In this document: piece by piece, positions 1 through 11,649 of the stretch | Numbering within the stretch: position 1 is the stretch's first letter | Layout of the letters: each line of letters starts with the position of its first letter | Assembly (NCBI RefSeq): GCF_905220365.1 | Contig: NC_061130.1 | Span: 4,409,501 to 4,473,500 of the forward strand | DNA length: 64,000 nt | Direction of reading: 5' to 3' | DNA from: Vanessa cardui | Lineage: Eukaryota; Arthropoda; Insecta; Lepidoptera; Nymphalidae | Program-made: the position numbers and the translations under genes | Notes under the pieces: generated by a model | Databases searched by the model: none | What the model was told of the DNA's origin: nothing | Seen by the model: the letters and a program-made list of their open reading frames with translations, nothing else

Positions 1-395
1 AGCTTATAACAGAGAGGCTTATGGCAGAGTATCCGCTTCTATAATAAAATTTCGCAGACATTTTTAACTTTGCCGTTTAGTAAATTCAAATCGTTTGTAA
101 AAAAACATTGGTAGAAAAAGCATATTATTCAATACAAGATTTTATAGATGATATAAAAGTGTTGAGCTAATACCTGTTGACATCCATGCAGGACATATTA
201 ATTTAAATAATTGTATTTAACTAACATGACTTTGTATTTTCAAATATTAAAAAGGAGTAACTACTGAGTTTCTTGTCGGTTCTTCTCGGTAGAATCTACT
301 TTCCGAACCGGTGGTAGCTTCACTTAATTGTGAAATGACGATTCAAAAGTGCTTGTAAAAGCCTACTTGAATAAAGTTTATTTTGATTTTGATAT
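1..395 (+). mobile_element. LINE 3' end (repeat family C)
   Basis: This is the 3' end of a non-LTR retrotransposon. Bases about 60-165 read in one frame as FVKKTLVEKAYYSIQDFIDD, which resembles the C-terminal tail of lepidopteran LINE reverse-transcriptase ORFs. A 3' UTR with GAGTTTCTTG and CCGGTGGTAGCTTCACTTAA follows, and the copy ends in TTTATTTTGATTTTGAT. Related copies lie at 7015-7260, 8489-8556, 14413-14632, 16046-16440 (minus), 16676-16822 (minus) and about 45990-46112. The clade cannot be fixed from so short a piece. Confidence 0.6.
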
Positions 396-667
396 AACCT
401 CTAAAGATATTCCGGAATACACTGGTTTTGATGATATTTCTCTTTATCACAGAGCTCTGGACGAAACATAAATTTAGTACATGAATATATCAGTAGTCCT
501 GACCTGGTAGAGCTTATTGAAATTTGTGGTTCGGTTCGCGTCTGGACACCTTATGGAACGATTCGATTGCTTCTTGTTGTTTTTAAATCATATTTTATGT
601 GACATCACATTTTTAACTTATAAAGCAAAATGTTAAAACTTTTTGGAACGTATAATTTGAACAAGAC
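396..667. other. No recognised feature
   Basis: AT-rich sequence without a supportable ORF or repeat match elsewhere in the window. Confidence 0.5.
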
Positions 668-766
668 ATTCGTAGATAATGTCGAAATATCGAGCTCCAC
701 CGAACAAAAATTAAAAACATGGTAAATATCCCGTAAATAATAACTGTAATAATTTTGGTTAGTTTT
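668..766 (+). repeat. Short AT-rich repeat, family G (copy 1)
   Basis: About 100 bp sharing the block CGAGCTCCACCGAACAAAAA and the following ACATGGTAAATATCCCG with copies at 18027-18133, 18134-18225 and 32098-32201 (minus), and the downstream part with 38959-39042. No clear target duplication is visible around this copy. Confidence 0.55.
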
Positions 767-898
767 TTTTTCTTTTAATTTTAGAGCAATCATATATTCA
801 TGGAGGATTTTTGTAACAATTGGAATATAGACGACAAGTTTGAAACAACAATTTTTTTATTTTCAGCTATGAGATAGTTGACCTATAGTATGTACCTA

Positions 899-1192
899 CT
901 TGGTGGTAGGGCATTGTGCAAGCCCGTCTGGGTAGATACTACCCACTCATCAGTTATTCTACCGCCAAATAAGAGTACTTGGTATAGTTGTGTTCCGGTT
1001 TGAAGCGTGAGTGAGTCAGTGTAACTACAGGCACAAGGGACAAAACATCCTAGTTCCCAAGGTTGGTGGCACGTTGATGATGTAAGGAATAGTTAATATT
1101 TCTTACAGCTTCATTGTCTATGGGTGATGGTGACCACTTATCATTAGGTGGCCCATATGCTCGTCCGCCAACCTTTACCACAAAGAAAAAAA
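899..1192 (+). mobile_element. SINE family A, full-length
   Basis: Tract from ACTTGGTGGTAGGGC (head) to CTCGTCCGCCAACC (3' end) followed by an A-rich tail. The head GGTGGTAGGGCATTGTGCAA is Pol III A-box-like, and CGGTTTGAAG further in is a weak B-box-like match, so a tRNA-related SINE is likely. It may belong to the lepidopteran Metulj type, but I cannot verify that here. Short ORFs across this tract are shadows of the repeat. Confidence 0.8.
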
Positions 1193-1884
1193 TACACCAG
1201 AATAAAAAAAACATCTGTGGCGATAATATACAACTAAGATTTGAAGATGGCAACATCTTAACCCAAAAAGTTATTTTTCATGAACGTATCTTAAAAATGT
1301 GTTCATTAAAGGTAAAGTTAGCAAAATTATGAGTAATGGCTCATTCATTTCGGGGTGATATTTAGAAAAATATGCAAAACTTTGCCCATTAGCAATTACA
1401 AAAGGAATAAACAAATTAAGATTTTCCAAAAACGGTCTCGTTTTCTTGTGCAAACGCGTCAACGTTATAAACTTGATACGACAACTAATTGACTCCCAAA
1501 ACTCTATTATAATTATTTAATTATGGAAGTTTATGATAATGATTAATTTTACACACGCTCGGAAAATGATTTGCTTTTAGACTACGGCTTATTTAAGCCT
1601 AGTCGAAATCAGTATATCCATGCTCGCTATTTTATTATCAAATACCTAAAACCACTTCGTTAGAAATACCTCAAACCTAAGAACCTTTTATCAACAATTA
1701 ATTTTGACCTTGTACAATTTATATGTTTATTTCAAACGACCGGGGGGCAATCGTTTCTTTCCCCAAGTGTGCTATGATCGAAAAAGTAATTAGTTTCACG
1801 AAATCCTTTAACACAAATCGGTTACAATGTTTGGGTTTCACAATTTAACATTCCCGACCGTTTTTTTTGGGTCCTGTCTGAAAA
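1193..1884. other. No recognised feature
   Basis: AT-rich single-copy-looking sequence. The small open frames here show no domain or compositional support. Confidence 0.5.
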
Positions 1885-2186
1885 GTATAGTATGACACAA
1901 CTTAGATGTAGCATCAGCAACACTCAATTTAAATTATCAATATTAATTTCTTATGTGAATATGAACTTTTCACAAACGTGTAATATCATATCACCTAAAT
2001 ATATTTGTCAATTTGACACGTCGTTTACATGCACTTTCTTTCTCGGGTTGAACTGATGCGAGAATCTATAATGACGAATATTGTCTAATGGCGCGATAAG
2101 CAGCTATTTCTATTGGTTGTGTAAATCGGTAGTAATCGGTTTTATTGAATTTGCCGATGCTACATCTAAGTTGTGTCGTACTATAC
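1885..2186. mobile_element. Terminal-inverted-repeat MITE, family E (copy 1, intact)
   Basis: Non-autonomous DNA transposon of 302 bp. Its ends (1885-1920 and 2151-2186) are near-perfect 36-bp inverted repeats containing CACAACTTAGATGTAGCATC. The interior includes TGATGCGAGAATCTATAA and CTATTTCTATTGG. A second copy, split by a SINE, is at 52780-53094. There is no transposase ORF. A TA-type target duplication is possible but cannot be separated from the TATA-rich termini. Confidence 0.8.
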
Positions 2187-2693
2187 CACAAAATAATTAT
2201 TAGCCCTATAAGTGTAGTCGGATAACAGACGTAACTAGACTAACTGACCATAACGCACATAAAAATCGTTAACATTTATTACTCGTTAATTTGAAAATCG
2301 TAAAACAACAGTTAAATGTTGACGATTCAGAGAATACTATAACAATTTAAAGTATTTTTGTATCATATAAATGTTTAAATAAAATTACAACACTTGCTAT
2401 AAATATTTTAGCATTATAAAGGAGATTACATTTTTTCCATTCCATTGTTAAAACTTGTAAGTTTTATATATTAAAATTAATAAAAAAAATACAGAGAGCA
2501 AAATTCGATAAATGAACGAAAATTCTTTTAATTAAGATGAATTTAAGACAAGATTATATCAACAGAACAATTTATCATATAGGTTTAGAGTTAGCTGGTA
2601 AATCTGATGTAATATCTGATCCCATCAATTCTCTCATATCTTGACCTTCACTCGGAATCTTGACCTGACAATGGTGTGATCTAGATCTACCCT
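2187..2693. other. No recognised feature
   Basis: AT-rich sequence. No ORF or repeat recognised. Confidence 0.5.
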
Positions 2694-2771
2694 TAGCTAC
2701 CGACGAGGTATTGTTGACACTTTTATTGAATGTAGTTCAATAAAAGTGTCAACAATACCTTGTGGGTAGCT
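2694..2771. repeat. Perfect 25-bp inverted repeat (hairpin)
   Basis: The arms 2706-2730 and 2736-2760 are exact reverse complements with a 5-base loop (TGTAG). The flanks GCTACC (left) and GGGTAGC (right) extend the stem across a small internal mismatch. This could be a very short foldback element or a hairpin RNA precursor; no other copy was seen in the window. Confidence 0.85.
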
Positions 2772-3550
2772 TTCACACTTTCTTGTATACGCCTCCCTAT
2801 CTTATTGTATCTATTCTAGCATACAGAATATAAGTTACGATTAGACAGAGAAATGTTGCCAGAACTCTTGGCAACATTCCACGAGGTCATTAATTCTACA
2901 AGAATTATTTCCAATTATTCAAATGTTACATGTTTTATAAATATCATATTCTTCCGCCATTTTTATCTACCGCCTTTTTATATCTACATAAGGATCTCAT
3001 TTTTCGTACACATATTTAATATAAATGCCTGATTAAAGAAAATCATTTACACATAATTAGCGAGTTTGATAAAATTAGTTTAGAATATATAGCATATGTT
3101 GTTCTGTAAAAGATAAATTAGATATCCATTTAAAAAACAAACCACCTTACAACTTAATTTGGGAAACAACATTTAGCTAGTTAAAATATAATTCAATTTC
3201 GAAGGGAAAAAAAAGGCTATTACAAAAATGCTAATCCAAACAAAACAGTGAGCAAGGAGGAAATGTTTCATCAGACCATCGGGATTAGAATAAATAAACA
3301 AGAGATTTCTTTTGTTTGTTTTGTTGCTGTAATTGCTTCCATAGATTGGGCACGGTGAACAAATTCGGTTAAAACAATCGAATCCAATTGATTGGACTTT
3401 TGTATCGTTAATCAGCTGCAACCAATTACTGATAAGAGCACTTTCCACTCAATTAACTACGTTATAAATGCTCCTGTTTACTTCTCAAATCAAACTTATT
3501 ACATTCAACTTTTGATAACGTTAATATCAATTTATATGCTTGCACAGTTT
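2772..3550. other. No recognised feature
   Basis: AT-rich sequence. A 91-codon open frame on minus (3448-3173) has no recognisable domain and is probably chance. Confidence 0.5.
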
Positions 3551-3551
3551 T

Positions 3552-3832
3552 ATCAACAACAACATCCTGTAAATTTCCCACAGCTGGGCTAAGGCCTGGG
3601 CTAAGGCCCCCTTTGAGGAGAAGGGATTCTGTTCCCGCAGGTACTAACCTGCGGGAATACACATGTGGCAGAATTTCTATGAAATTAGACACATGCAGGT
3701 TTCGTCACGACGTTTTCCTTTATCGCCAACAAATTTAGCACATGAATTCAGTCATGATTTGACTGAGTTTGAACCCGCAATCATCATTAAAATGCACGTG
3801 TTCTTACCACTGGGCCATCACGGCTCTTTATA
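3552..3832 (-). mobile_element. SINE family B
   Basis: tRNA-derived SINE in minus orientation: a CAACAACAAC tail, the body CCTGTAAATTTCCCAC, then a head with the B box (TTTGAACCCGC, minus of GGTTCAAA) and the A box (ACCACTGGGCCATC, minus of TGGCCCAGTGGT). A short internal tandem duplication of GGGCTAAGGCCT sits near 3590-3608. Confidence 0.8.
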
Positions 3833-4590
3833 TATCGTATAATTATTATTAATACAAATGTTATGCTATACCAGTTACCGTGTTTACAGAGCACGACCTA
3901 AATAATCGTATGAAAATAATTGTAATTCTGTTTAAAATAGATTTTAAAAATTACACCGCATAAGCCGAGTGTGTATTGTACGTTGATGTTTCTATGTCAG
4001 AAGACTTCACGCAAGTGCCGACATTAACTAGACGATGTTTTTTTTTAAATGGATGAACGATATGTGATTGCAAAGATAACTGACATTAATCTTTTAATAC
4101 TTACTAATATTGCAAGTGTGAAAATACCTTTTTAAAATTCAGTATTATCGATACTTAGTAAATCGATAAAAAAAATTTAAAAATCGATATAGATATTTAC
4201 TAAACCGAGTTTTATTGCCGAGTGATAAAATCAAGTGATTCTTAATCGAAATTTGCTGTTTAAGGCCGGGGCAAGCGCTACTGCGCTAAAACATAATCAT
4301 AAAAATCATCATATTATATCAGTATGTAAAATCTAATACCTAGTAGTTTTATTCGTACAGACTTATTAGACCTATTATAGTCGTGAAGAAATCCTTTCAC
4401 GTTTTTATACTTGCTTAACCCTCAATTTGTATATAGTAAGTACTAAACGTGCTTACATTACACAAGCATTTGTTCAAGATGGTAACTTGCGGTTTAAATT
4501 ATTATTCCATGCTATTCCGTAAGTCTCATGATATTTTATTCTCGAAATGTTAAAATCCAGCTCAGAGTGATAGGCTATTTTGATTCATAA
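3833..4590. other. No recognised feature
   Basis: AT-rich sequence. No ORF or repeat match found. Confidence 0.5.
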
Positions 4591-4867
4591 AGTAACAGCC
4601 TGTAAATTTCCCACTGCTGGGCTAAGGCCACCTCTTCCATTAAGGAGATGGTTTGGAACATATTCCACCCCGCTGTTCCAATGCGGTTGGCAGAATTTCG
4701 ATGAAATTAGACATATGCAAGTTTCCTCACGATATTTTCCTTCACCGCCGAGCACGAGATGAATTATAAAGACAAATTAAGCACATGAATCAGCGGTGCT
4801 TGTCTGGGTTCGAACCCGCAATTATCGGTTAAGATGCATGCGTTTTAACCACTGGGCCATCTCAGCT
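4591..4867 (-). mobile_element. SINE family B (subfamily with AGTAACAGCC tail)
   Basis: Same SINE as at 3552 but of the second subfamily: the tail side is AAAGTAACAGCCTGTAAA rather than CAACAACAGCC, and the central stem reads CTCTTCCATTAAGGAG. The head ends at ACCACTGGGCCATCTCAGC. Confidence 0.8.
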
Positions 4868-6251
4868 GATTTTGATTCATATACCTTTCAAATGTTATAA
4901 ATATAAAAGCCAAAGTCGTATATCGCTTTCTAACATAGTTTACACGTATATGTGCTTTGAAATTTCGAGTTTCACATTCAAAAATAACTCTGCAATTATC
5001 GTGAAATGAAAGTAAAAACATACATGTATATATATTGAAATAACTGTTACATTTAACAGTAGGACTCAATAAATATTACTTACAACATTTATATTAATCT
5101 CTCAAATAAATATATCTCTTCAAACGCCCTATTGATTGACAATTTGTTAATATGTCGTATTACTAACACTACTCCACTAATTACTATTTCAAAATAGGGA
5201 TCAAAGGATTAAAAGCGGGAGTCTAATCAACTCGAAAGCGAATCCAAATCATTATATTGAATGAATAGTGTTGCAACTGCTTTTTAAAAAATTCGAAATT
5301 CAAAAACTATTCAGTGTTGAATATTTTTATTCATAATTCGAATATAAATACTTTTTTGAATGTAAATTGTTTTGCTTTTATACAACATAATCATTACTGA
5401 AACGAATTTTAACCAATAAAAAATTTCTTTTAATTATTAATAAATATTGATACTTATAAAACGATTTATAAAAATTACCCAGTAGGTAATGTAAAACCCT
5501 AATAGCAAATGAGGCCACAGGCATCAGCCAGTCAATTATAAACGAAAATAAATGTTCAAAATGACAGAAACGCCACATGTACATTAAATATTGTAGTTCG
5601 CTTATAGTTTTGCAGTCGTTAAATACTAGTGGCTGAAAATAAATAATCAACGTTTACAACAGTTTTTTTTTACAAAAAACAAGTAAATTTACTAGCACGT
5701 TAACTATTAGTGAATAAATTAATTAATATTCAATCAAATTTTACCATAATTATATAATTAGAAATTACTACTATATTTGCATCGTTTATCTAAACTAATT
5801 AATGTTTCATTTCTGAAAATTTAAACTAAAAGTTATATTGTATTCATAATAAAACAAAGCCATTTATATTGATAATGTAAGAAAAAGAAGAAATAAAAAT
5901 TCGGCGAACAACTATTACACTTTTCTACTGTTAGAAATAATTATAATTCTTATTTTAATGTCTCATTGCTTTGGTATTTCAATTCAAAAGAACCGAGAAA
6001 AAACAACTGTTCTAGCCGATAAATATTTAACGTATAAGCCTTAATTCTATCAAAGCCACGACCTTATAACGTTGTTATACAAAATGCAAAGTAGCATGCA
6101 AATTTTATCACTTACATACACGAAAGCAAGTCTTTGAATCGCGAGTACATACACGCTCCACATAAAACGCCGTAGACGCGTTTAACTAGTATAAACTAAC
6201 AATATGAAATGTATAAAATTTCATTTTAATAAAATCGAAAGCGATTCTTAC
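4868..6251. other. AT-rich stretch, possibly the start of a first intron
   Basis: No repeat or convincing exon was seen. If the minus-strand exon at 6293-6252 is real, this is the beginning of its first intron. A 90-codon minus ORF (5650-5378) has no recognisable similarity. Confidence 0.4.
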
Positions 6252-6293
6252 CTTATTAAATGTTGTGATCGTATTAAACCACCCCGACATCAT
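6252..6293 (-). CDS. Candidate first coding exon of an unidentified gene (partial)
   Basis: On minus, GGCGGAAATGATG opens a frame reading MMSGWFNTITTFNK and ends after 14 codons in phase 0 at a strong donor (AAG then GTAAGA, intron from 6251). The ATG context has a purine at -3, and the sequence just upstream (to about 6660) is clearly GC-richer than its surroundings, as expected of a promoter and 5' UTR. No further exon of this gene is recognisable between 6250 and 1, so it would lie past the left edge. I do not recognise the protein from 14 residues. A chance ATG plus donor is the main alternative. Confidence 0.4.
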
Positions 6294-6660
6294 TTCCGCC
6301 GTACTCAACTCAAGTTATTTGGTTCACAAATCTATTAAATCACTTTAAAAAAATCACACGATTACACGAAATATTTATTTATTCGTCTTATTATTTTATA
6401 TATATTTATTACACAACTTATCACTCTGAACTTGTAATTAAAAACAATTTTATATTTAGAACGATGTTACACAGTTAATATAGGTCGTCTGTACGATACG
6501 TCGTTCACTTGCCGCTGCCTCCGTGGACTAAATATCCGCCCGCCCAAAAGCCACGACTAACGCCGAAGGCAGTCGAACTTATCCGAGCAAAAGCGATTCT
6601 ATGTAAGCCACTCGATGAAGTGGTAAGTTTTTACGAGTAGCAGTTTGTGAGCACGATGCG
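6294..6660 (-). promoter_or_regulatory. GC-richer promoter/5' UTR candidate
   Basis: Bases 6490-6620 are GC-rich against a very AT-rich background (for example CACTTGCCGCTGCCTCCG and ATCCGCCCGCCC), directly upstream of the candidate minus-strand first exon. No TATA box at a fixed distance was identified. Confidence 0.35.
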
Positions 6661-7014
6661 GACAAATATGAAAAGATTCTTTGACACCTGTTCCCTTTGA
6701 CTTTTCAATTGGTATTGATTATTCGCTTCGGAAAAATGATAATTATTATGAGTTGTTCAATTAAAACAATGTTTTTAAGAGATCATACAAAAGCATCATG
6801 ATTTAAACGTTTATATAGCGCATTTTAATGTATAATTAAACTATAATCTTTACGCTTAAACTAATGAAAAAGATAAAGAGCTTTGTTTAAATTAACTTGT
6901 TTGTTTTACTTTAACTAAAACTATACTAATATATTTTCACAAATTCAGGAACTAATAACCTGATACGGATTACAGGACTCTTGAGTATGAGTATTAAAAA
7001 TTCAAATCTCATAT
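6661..7014. other. No recognised feature
   Basis: AT-rich sequence upstream of the promoter candidate; nothing recognised. Confidence 0.5.
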
Positions 7015-7260
7015 CACAAAAACATTGATAAATAAGGCATAGTGCACAATACAAGATTATATCTGTTGATAAGATAAATTTAATCTAGTTAAATTAACAG
7101 AGTATGTCAATAAAGTACAATTACGTGTTTTTACAAAATGATGAAAAAGAGTAATCACTGCATTTATTACCGATTATTCGAGGTGGTATGATGTGAAATG
7201 AAAAATCAAAAGTGCGTTTATGACCCTACTTGAATAAAGAATATTTTAATTTGATTTCGA
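7015..7260 (+). mobile_element. Degenerate LINE 3' end (family C)
   Basis: Diverged copy of the repeat at 1-395. It keeps the stretch around ATTGATAAATAAGGC, AGAGTAATCACTG and the end CTACTTGAATAAAG followed by ATTTTAATTTGATTT. Confidence 0.55.
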
Positions 7261-7570
7261 ATCTCGTACCAATAAAATTTATCGAATTTTTCTGACCAGA
7301 AATCCGTAGCTGCCCGGAGTTAGAAAGTTGGTAGCCTTACATTCTCGTATCTCGGAAAGCACGTAAAGCCGTTGATCCTGAGCCTGATCTCTCTTTGGCC
7401 GTGTTGAAATACCATACCATCTGATTATGAGAGTGTACGACTTCATATGCTCACATACAATAGTCCAACCTTAAAATATCACCACCACCGTTGATAATTG
7501 TTTATGAATGAGCGTCATGGCCGAATATGAATATATTATATTAATAATACAATAAGTAAAATAATAATAA

Positions 7571-8080
7571 GAGCCGAGATGGCCCAATGGTTAGAACTCG
7601 TGCATCGTAATCTATGATTAGGGCTTCAAACCTAGCTAAACACAATTGAATTTTTATGCGCTTAATTTGTGTGTATAATTTATTTCGTGCTTGGCGTTTC
7701 AGCAAAATTCTGCCACATATTAATCCAAACAACAACAGCCTGTAAATTCCCACTGCTGGGCTAAAGGCCTCCTCTCCCTTTGAGGAGAAGGTTTGGAACA
7801 TATTCCACCACGCTGTTCCAATGCGGGTTGGTGGTATACACATGTGGCTGAATTTTTATGAAATTTGTCACATGCAGGTTTCCTCAGGATGTTTTCCTTC
7901 ACCGCAGAGCACGAGATGAATTATAAAGACAAATTAAGCACACGAAACAGCGGTGCTTGCCTTGCGAATTAATCCACCAAACCTCATTGGAGCAGCATAG
8001 TGGAATATGACCCAAACCTTCTTCTCCAAAGGAGAAGAGGCCTTAGTCCAGCGGTGAGAAATTTACAGGATGTCAATGTA
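7571..8080 (+). mobile_element. SINE family B, interrupted by a second SINE B
   Basis: The head (GAGATGGCCCAATGGTTAG at 7574) and first half run to 7727; the second half resumes at 7968 with ATTAATCCACCAAACCTC and ends near 8078 with TTTACAGGATGTC. The gap is filled by an opposite-strand SINE B, given separately. Confidence 0.75.
7728..7967 (-). mobile_element. 5'-truncated SINE B nested in the plus-strand SINE B
   Basis: The minus-orientation copy begins with AACAACAACAGCCTGTAAAT and stops inside the tRNA-like head (CGGTGCTTGCC). It is flanked by a 9-bp direct repeat ATTAATCCA at 7719-7727 and 7968-7976, the target-site duplication. Loss of the Pol III head is the expected result of incomplete reverse transcription. 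Confidence 0.8.
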
Positions 8081-8488
8081 AGTAAAATAAAGGATTTTTT
8101 AAAAAAATATCTATCCATTTTTAGGACAGATATTGCCACTTCGCATTGAGTCTATTCACTTCCGCTTGACTTTGATAGTACGACCTAACGTCTCAGAAAA
8201 ACTTTCGAATCAAGTTTCGTTTTGATGTTCTTCAGTGCAGAACGAAATGAAATGTTAATTTCTCTTTAAGTCCATAATATTATCTGAATTGTACTTTCCA
8301 ACGATTGAAACCGCACTCTTTATATTAAGAAAATACATAATTAACCTCTTCTCTTCTTATTGAGAGGGTTTTTATTCTCGTTACAATTATGCAGATAGCC
8401 AGTGTTGATGTTATCATTGTCCATATTTCATAAATTTTGTTACCTGATGGGAAGTTGTTTAAACTGATGGTAAGTGGTTTTAATGTTA
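8081..8488. other. No recognised feature
   Basis: AT-rich; nothing recognised. Confidence 0.5.
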
Positions 8489-8556
8489 AAAAAGAGTAAC
8501 TACTGAGTTTCTTGCCTTAAATAAAGTTTATTTTGATTTGATTTGATATGATTTGA
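8489..8556 (+). mobile_element. Short LINE tail (family C)
   Basis: AGAGTAACTACTGAGTTTC joined directly to AAATAAAGTTTATTTTGAT and short TTTGAT repeats. This is an internally deleted copy of the family C 3' end. Confidence 0.6.
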
Positions 8557-8570
8557 ATCATCATCATCTG

Positions 8571-8785
8571 AAATATTAAACATTCCTTACATCTCCAACG
8601 CGGCACCAAACTTGCGAACTAAGATGTTATGTCTCTTGTGCCTGTAGTTACACTGGCTCACTCAACCTTCAAACCGGAACACAACAATAGTACTGCGGTT
8701 TTCGACATAGGAGTACTGCCGTTTGGCGATGGAATATTTGATAAATGGATGGTGACCCAGAAGGGCTTGCACAAAGTCTATCAAG
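8571..8785 (-). mobile_element. SINE family A, partial
   Basis: Minus orientation, from GAAATATTAAACATTCCTTA to GGGCTTGCACAAAG. The 3' end (CGTCCGCCAACC side) is missing. The 82-codon ORF across it is a shadow. Confidence 0.65.
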
Positions 8786-10439
8786 TAATATATGGTCTAC
8801 AAAACTTATCTTCACCAATAAATGAGGAGGTGTGTACAAAAACTAATACAATATACATAAAACTTATATCAGAATGAGCAGTGCGTTTTAAAGTAAAAAA
8901 AATGTATATTCTTTACCACGCGATTCGAAGAAACTCTATACAATAGATTACTTAAGTTCCGCCCTCTTTAAATTTCGACTATTCACGTGACGATCGTAAA
9001 TTTTATGTTTTTCGTATGAAATAAATTACGACCTTGAATGTTGAAATACCAAGGCTTTCATCAACATGCATTCCCAGCTATGATATTTCAGTGAAAGCTC
9101 ATATTCTCGTTATCGATTCATCAAATTATTCCTATTCCTTTATTTATTCGAGTACGTTGAATATCTATTATAATCTGTTGTTTTTGCCTTTGTTATCTGT
9201 CGTCGAAGTGATCGATCACTTTGCGATAAGTCGGATCTTGTTTCGGCGTTTTTTTTTTTGCGGAGATTTTTACAAAGACCGTATACTGTGTTTACCGTGT
9301 TTGTATATATGTGTGTATTTTTACAAGTATATCGGGAAATTATGACAGTGACATAAAATTCTTGTAGTGATTTATGAACGTTACTTAATATTTACTAAGT
9401 TTTAATAAGTATATGTCGCAGCATCAGATTATTAAATACATCAATTGAAATAAGTTTAGGGATTTGATTCTGAATGAATTATGTCAGGCTTATAACATGT
9501 CATCAACAATCCAGCTATATATAGATTTGATGTATTATTTCGTGAATAAGATGATAAATCCGAGTCAAAGAACCTTGCCGGCTACTGGTCTTATGAATTG
9601 TAAAGTCTATGAAGACATGTTCATCGAATTAACATAAATACGGATAAAACAAAAAAAAGGTAATCAAAAGAACGGACTATATGCCTCTAGGACAATAAAA
9701 AAAATCAAACACAATTTAATCTAAAGTAAAAAATCCTCACAAAAACAATATGCTGGAATAATTAGAAAAAAAAAACAACAAATAAAAAAGATAAGATCCA
9801 CCAAAGGCAATCCTCTGCAGCAATCTGTGTATATACAAATATAACAATAAAAAAAGTATAACAAAAGTCAAGCCTTAGTCGCATAATTATGAAGTATAGT
9901 TTTCTTTAATAACAGTTGAATATAAAATAAAATGTATAATTAATGGAAATTAAAAAAAAAAAAAACAAAAAACGCGCGCTTCTCCGGTTTTCCGTTACAC
10001 ATTTCCGTCCCTTATCACTAAACCACTCACACATAATGCATTAAAGCGAGACGAAAGACATTTCATACACATCAAAAAAACAGAACATGTCAAATTATTA
10101 AACAATAATAATATCCATGCGCTCATTAAAATACTTTTGAAACAGAAATCAGATATCAAAAGCAATAAATATTTGCACGGAGTTTATAAAGGTCTTCTGA
10201 TGCTTTCGCCTGTATACAGCTGCATATTTGCTTCATAAAGCGGCACTGCAATTAAATCGGGATCTACTGTTACGAGTTCTCTTGAAAAGTGTACAATGGT
10301 GTTATATGGTCCCCGTTTTATATGAACTATATTAAATGGCTGCCGTTGACAGTACCTTTATTATCGTTTATTATGTACCTTGATATATTTACTATTGTGA
10401 ATCGATATTATATATACTGCATATCCGTATCTCAAACGG
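8786..10439. other. No recognised feature
   Basis: AT-rich. A 103-codon plus ORF (9034-9345) has a hydrophobic C-terminal half but no recognisable domain, splice context or composition, and is not called as a gene. Confidence 0.5.
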
Positions 10440-10479
10440 GACTATTAATTATATGATATCATTACATAGTACAAAACAA

Positions 10480-10744
10480 ATTCCCTTAACGCTGTCAGAC
10501 CCTATGTGTGCTTAGATCTTTCAAATCAAGCAACGGATTTTGTTGCTGTTTTTATTAATAGATAGAGCGATTCGAAAGGAAGATTTTTGTATATTATAAC
10601 ATGGACAATTTAGTAAAGAAACACTGATAATTTTAGAAGTTTCTAAATTATCAGTGTTACATAACATATGTAGTAAGTAAATAAACAAAATCTGTAGTAT
10701 ATTTAATACCAGTATTGCCCGTGCAAAGCTGGTCGGGTCGCTAG
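10480..10744 (+). mobile_element. Helitron-like 3' part
   Basis: Non-autonomous Helitron-type copy. It has the conserved block TTTTTATTAATAGATAGAGC, an imperfect hairpin (ACACTGATAATTTTAGAA against TCTAAATTATCAGTGT, 10621-10658) and the end GTCGGGTCGCTAG at 10744. Sister copies end at 21047, 26880 and 39443. Helitron 3' ends are expected to carry a hairpin and CTRR, matching this; the 5' boundary is uncertain. Confidence 0.6.
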
Positions 10745-10980
10745 TACTTCATAAATTAAAAAGAAATAAACTAAGTAAATACATAATTTACAATTATTTT
10801 TTTATATATGTAAGCAATAGTATACATATATACATGTATATGACTGTTTAATTGCCGTTGAGTCGACTGACCTCGTCAATGTATGAGAAGCAAATTATAA
10901 CACTGATTAAAAACTTTAGATATTCAATTTTCAATCGATAAATTTAAAGAAATATTACACAAATAAATAAGAAATACTAC

Positions 10981-11291
10981 ACTTGGTGGTAGAGCTTTGT
11001 GCAAGCCCGTCTGGGTAGGTACCACCCATCATCATCAGTTATTCTACAGCCAAATAACAGTACTCAGTATTGTTGAGTTCCGGTTTGAAGGGTGAGTGAG
11101 CCAGTGTAACTACAGGCACAAGGGATATAACATCTTAGTTCCCAAGGTTGGTGGCGCATTGACGATGTAAGGAATAGTTAATATTTCTTACAGCGTTATT
11201 GTCTATTGGTGATGGTGACCACTTACCATCAGGTGGCCCATATGCTCGTCCGCCAACCTATACCATAAAACAAAACAAAAACACAACACAA
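10981..11291 (+). mobile_element. SINE family A, full-length
   Basis: Complete copy from ACTTGGTGGTAGAGC to CCGCCAACCTATACCATAAA with an AAACAAAACAAAAAC tail. Confidence 0.85.
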
Positions 11292-11649
11292 CAGTATATA
11301 AAAGGCTATTATGCGGTAACGTTAGGCTGATGGGGAGGTCAGCATCCTGTACGCAATATCCTGAATAACTGGTTATAAACGCATATCCTCAACTGGGAGG
11401 TGAACAGATATAGTTATTTAGCCTGAACTTCCTTAATTTTCACTTAATACAATTGACCATTCCAAAACGTCATTATTTTCAGCAAACTAAGACAATATAT
11501 GGTTACGAACGTTTCCGGAATTAAACCGAAATTTCGTGCTGAAAACGCACTAATATAATAGTTTCAGTTTTTGTTAATAAAGACTTTTGATTCATTGCTG
11601 GCTAGCATTTCTATCTAGATTTAATTTGAAACTGTGTTATTATTTTATG
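11292..11649. other. No recognised feature
   Basis: AT-rich; nothing recognised. Confidence 0.5.

Noticed and set aside
9034..9345. 103-codon ORF with hydrophobic C-terminal half
   Set aside because: No homologous-looking motif, splice signals or composition bias. AT-rich DNA readily encodes hydrophobic runs.
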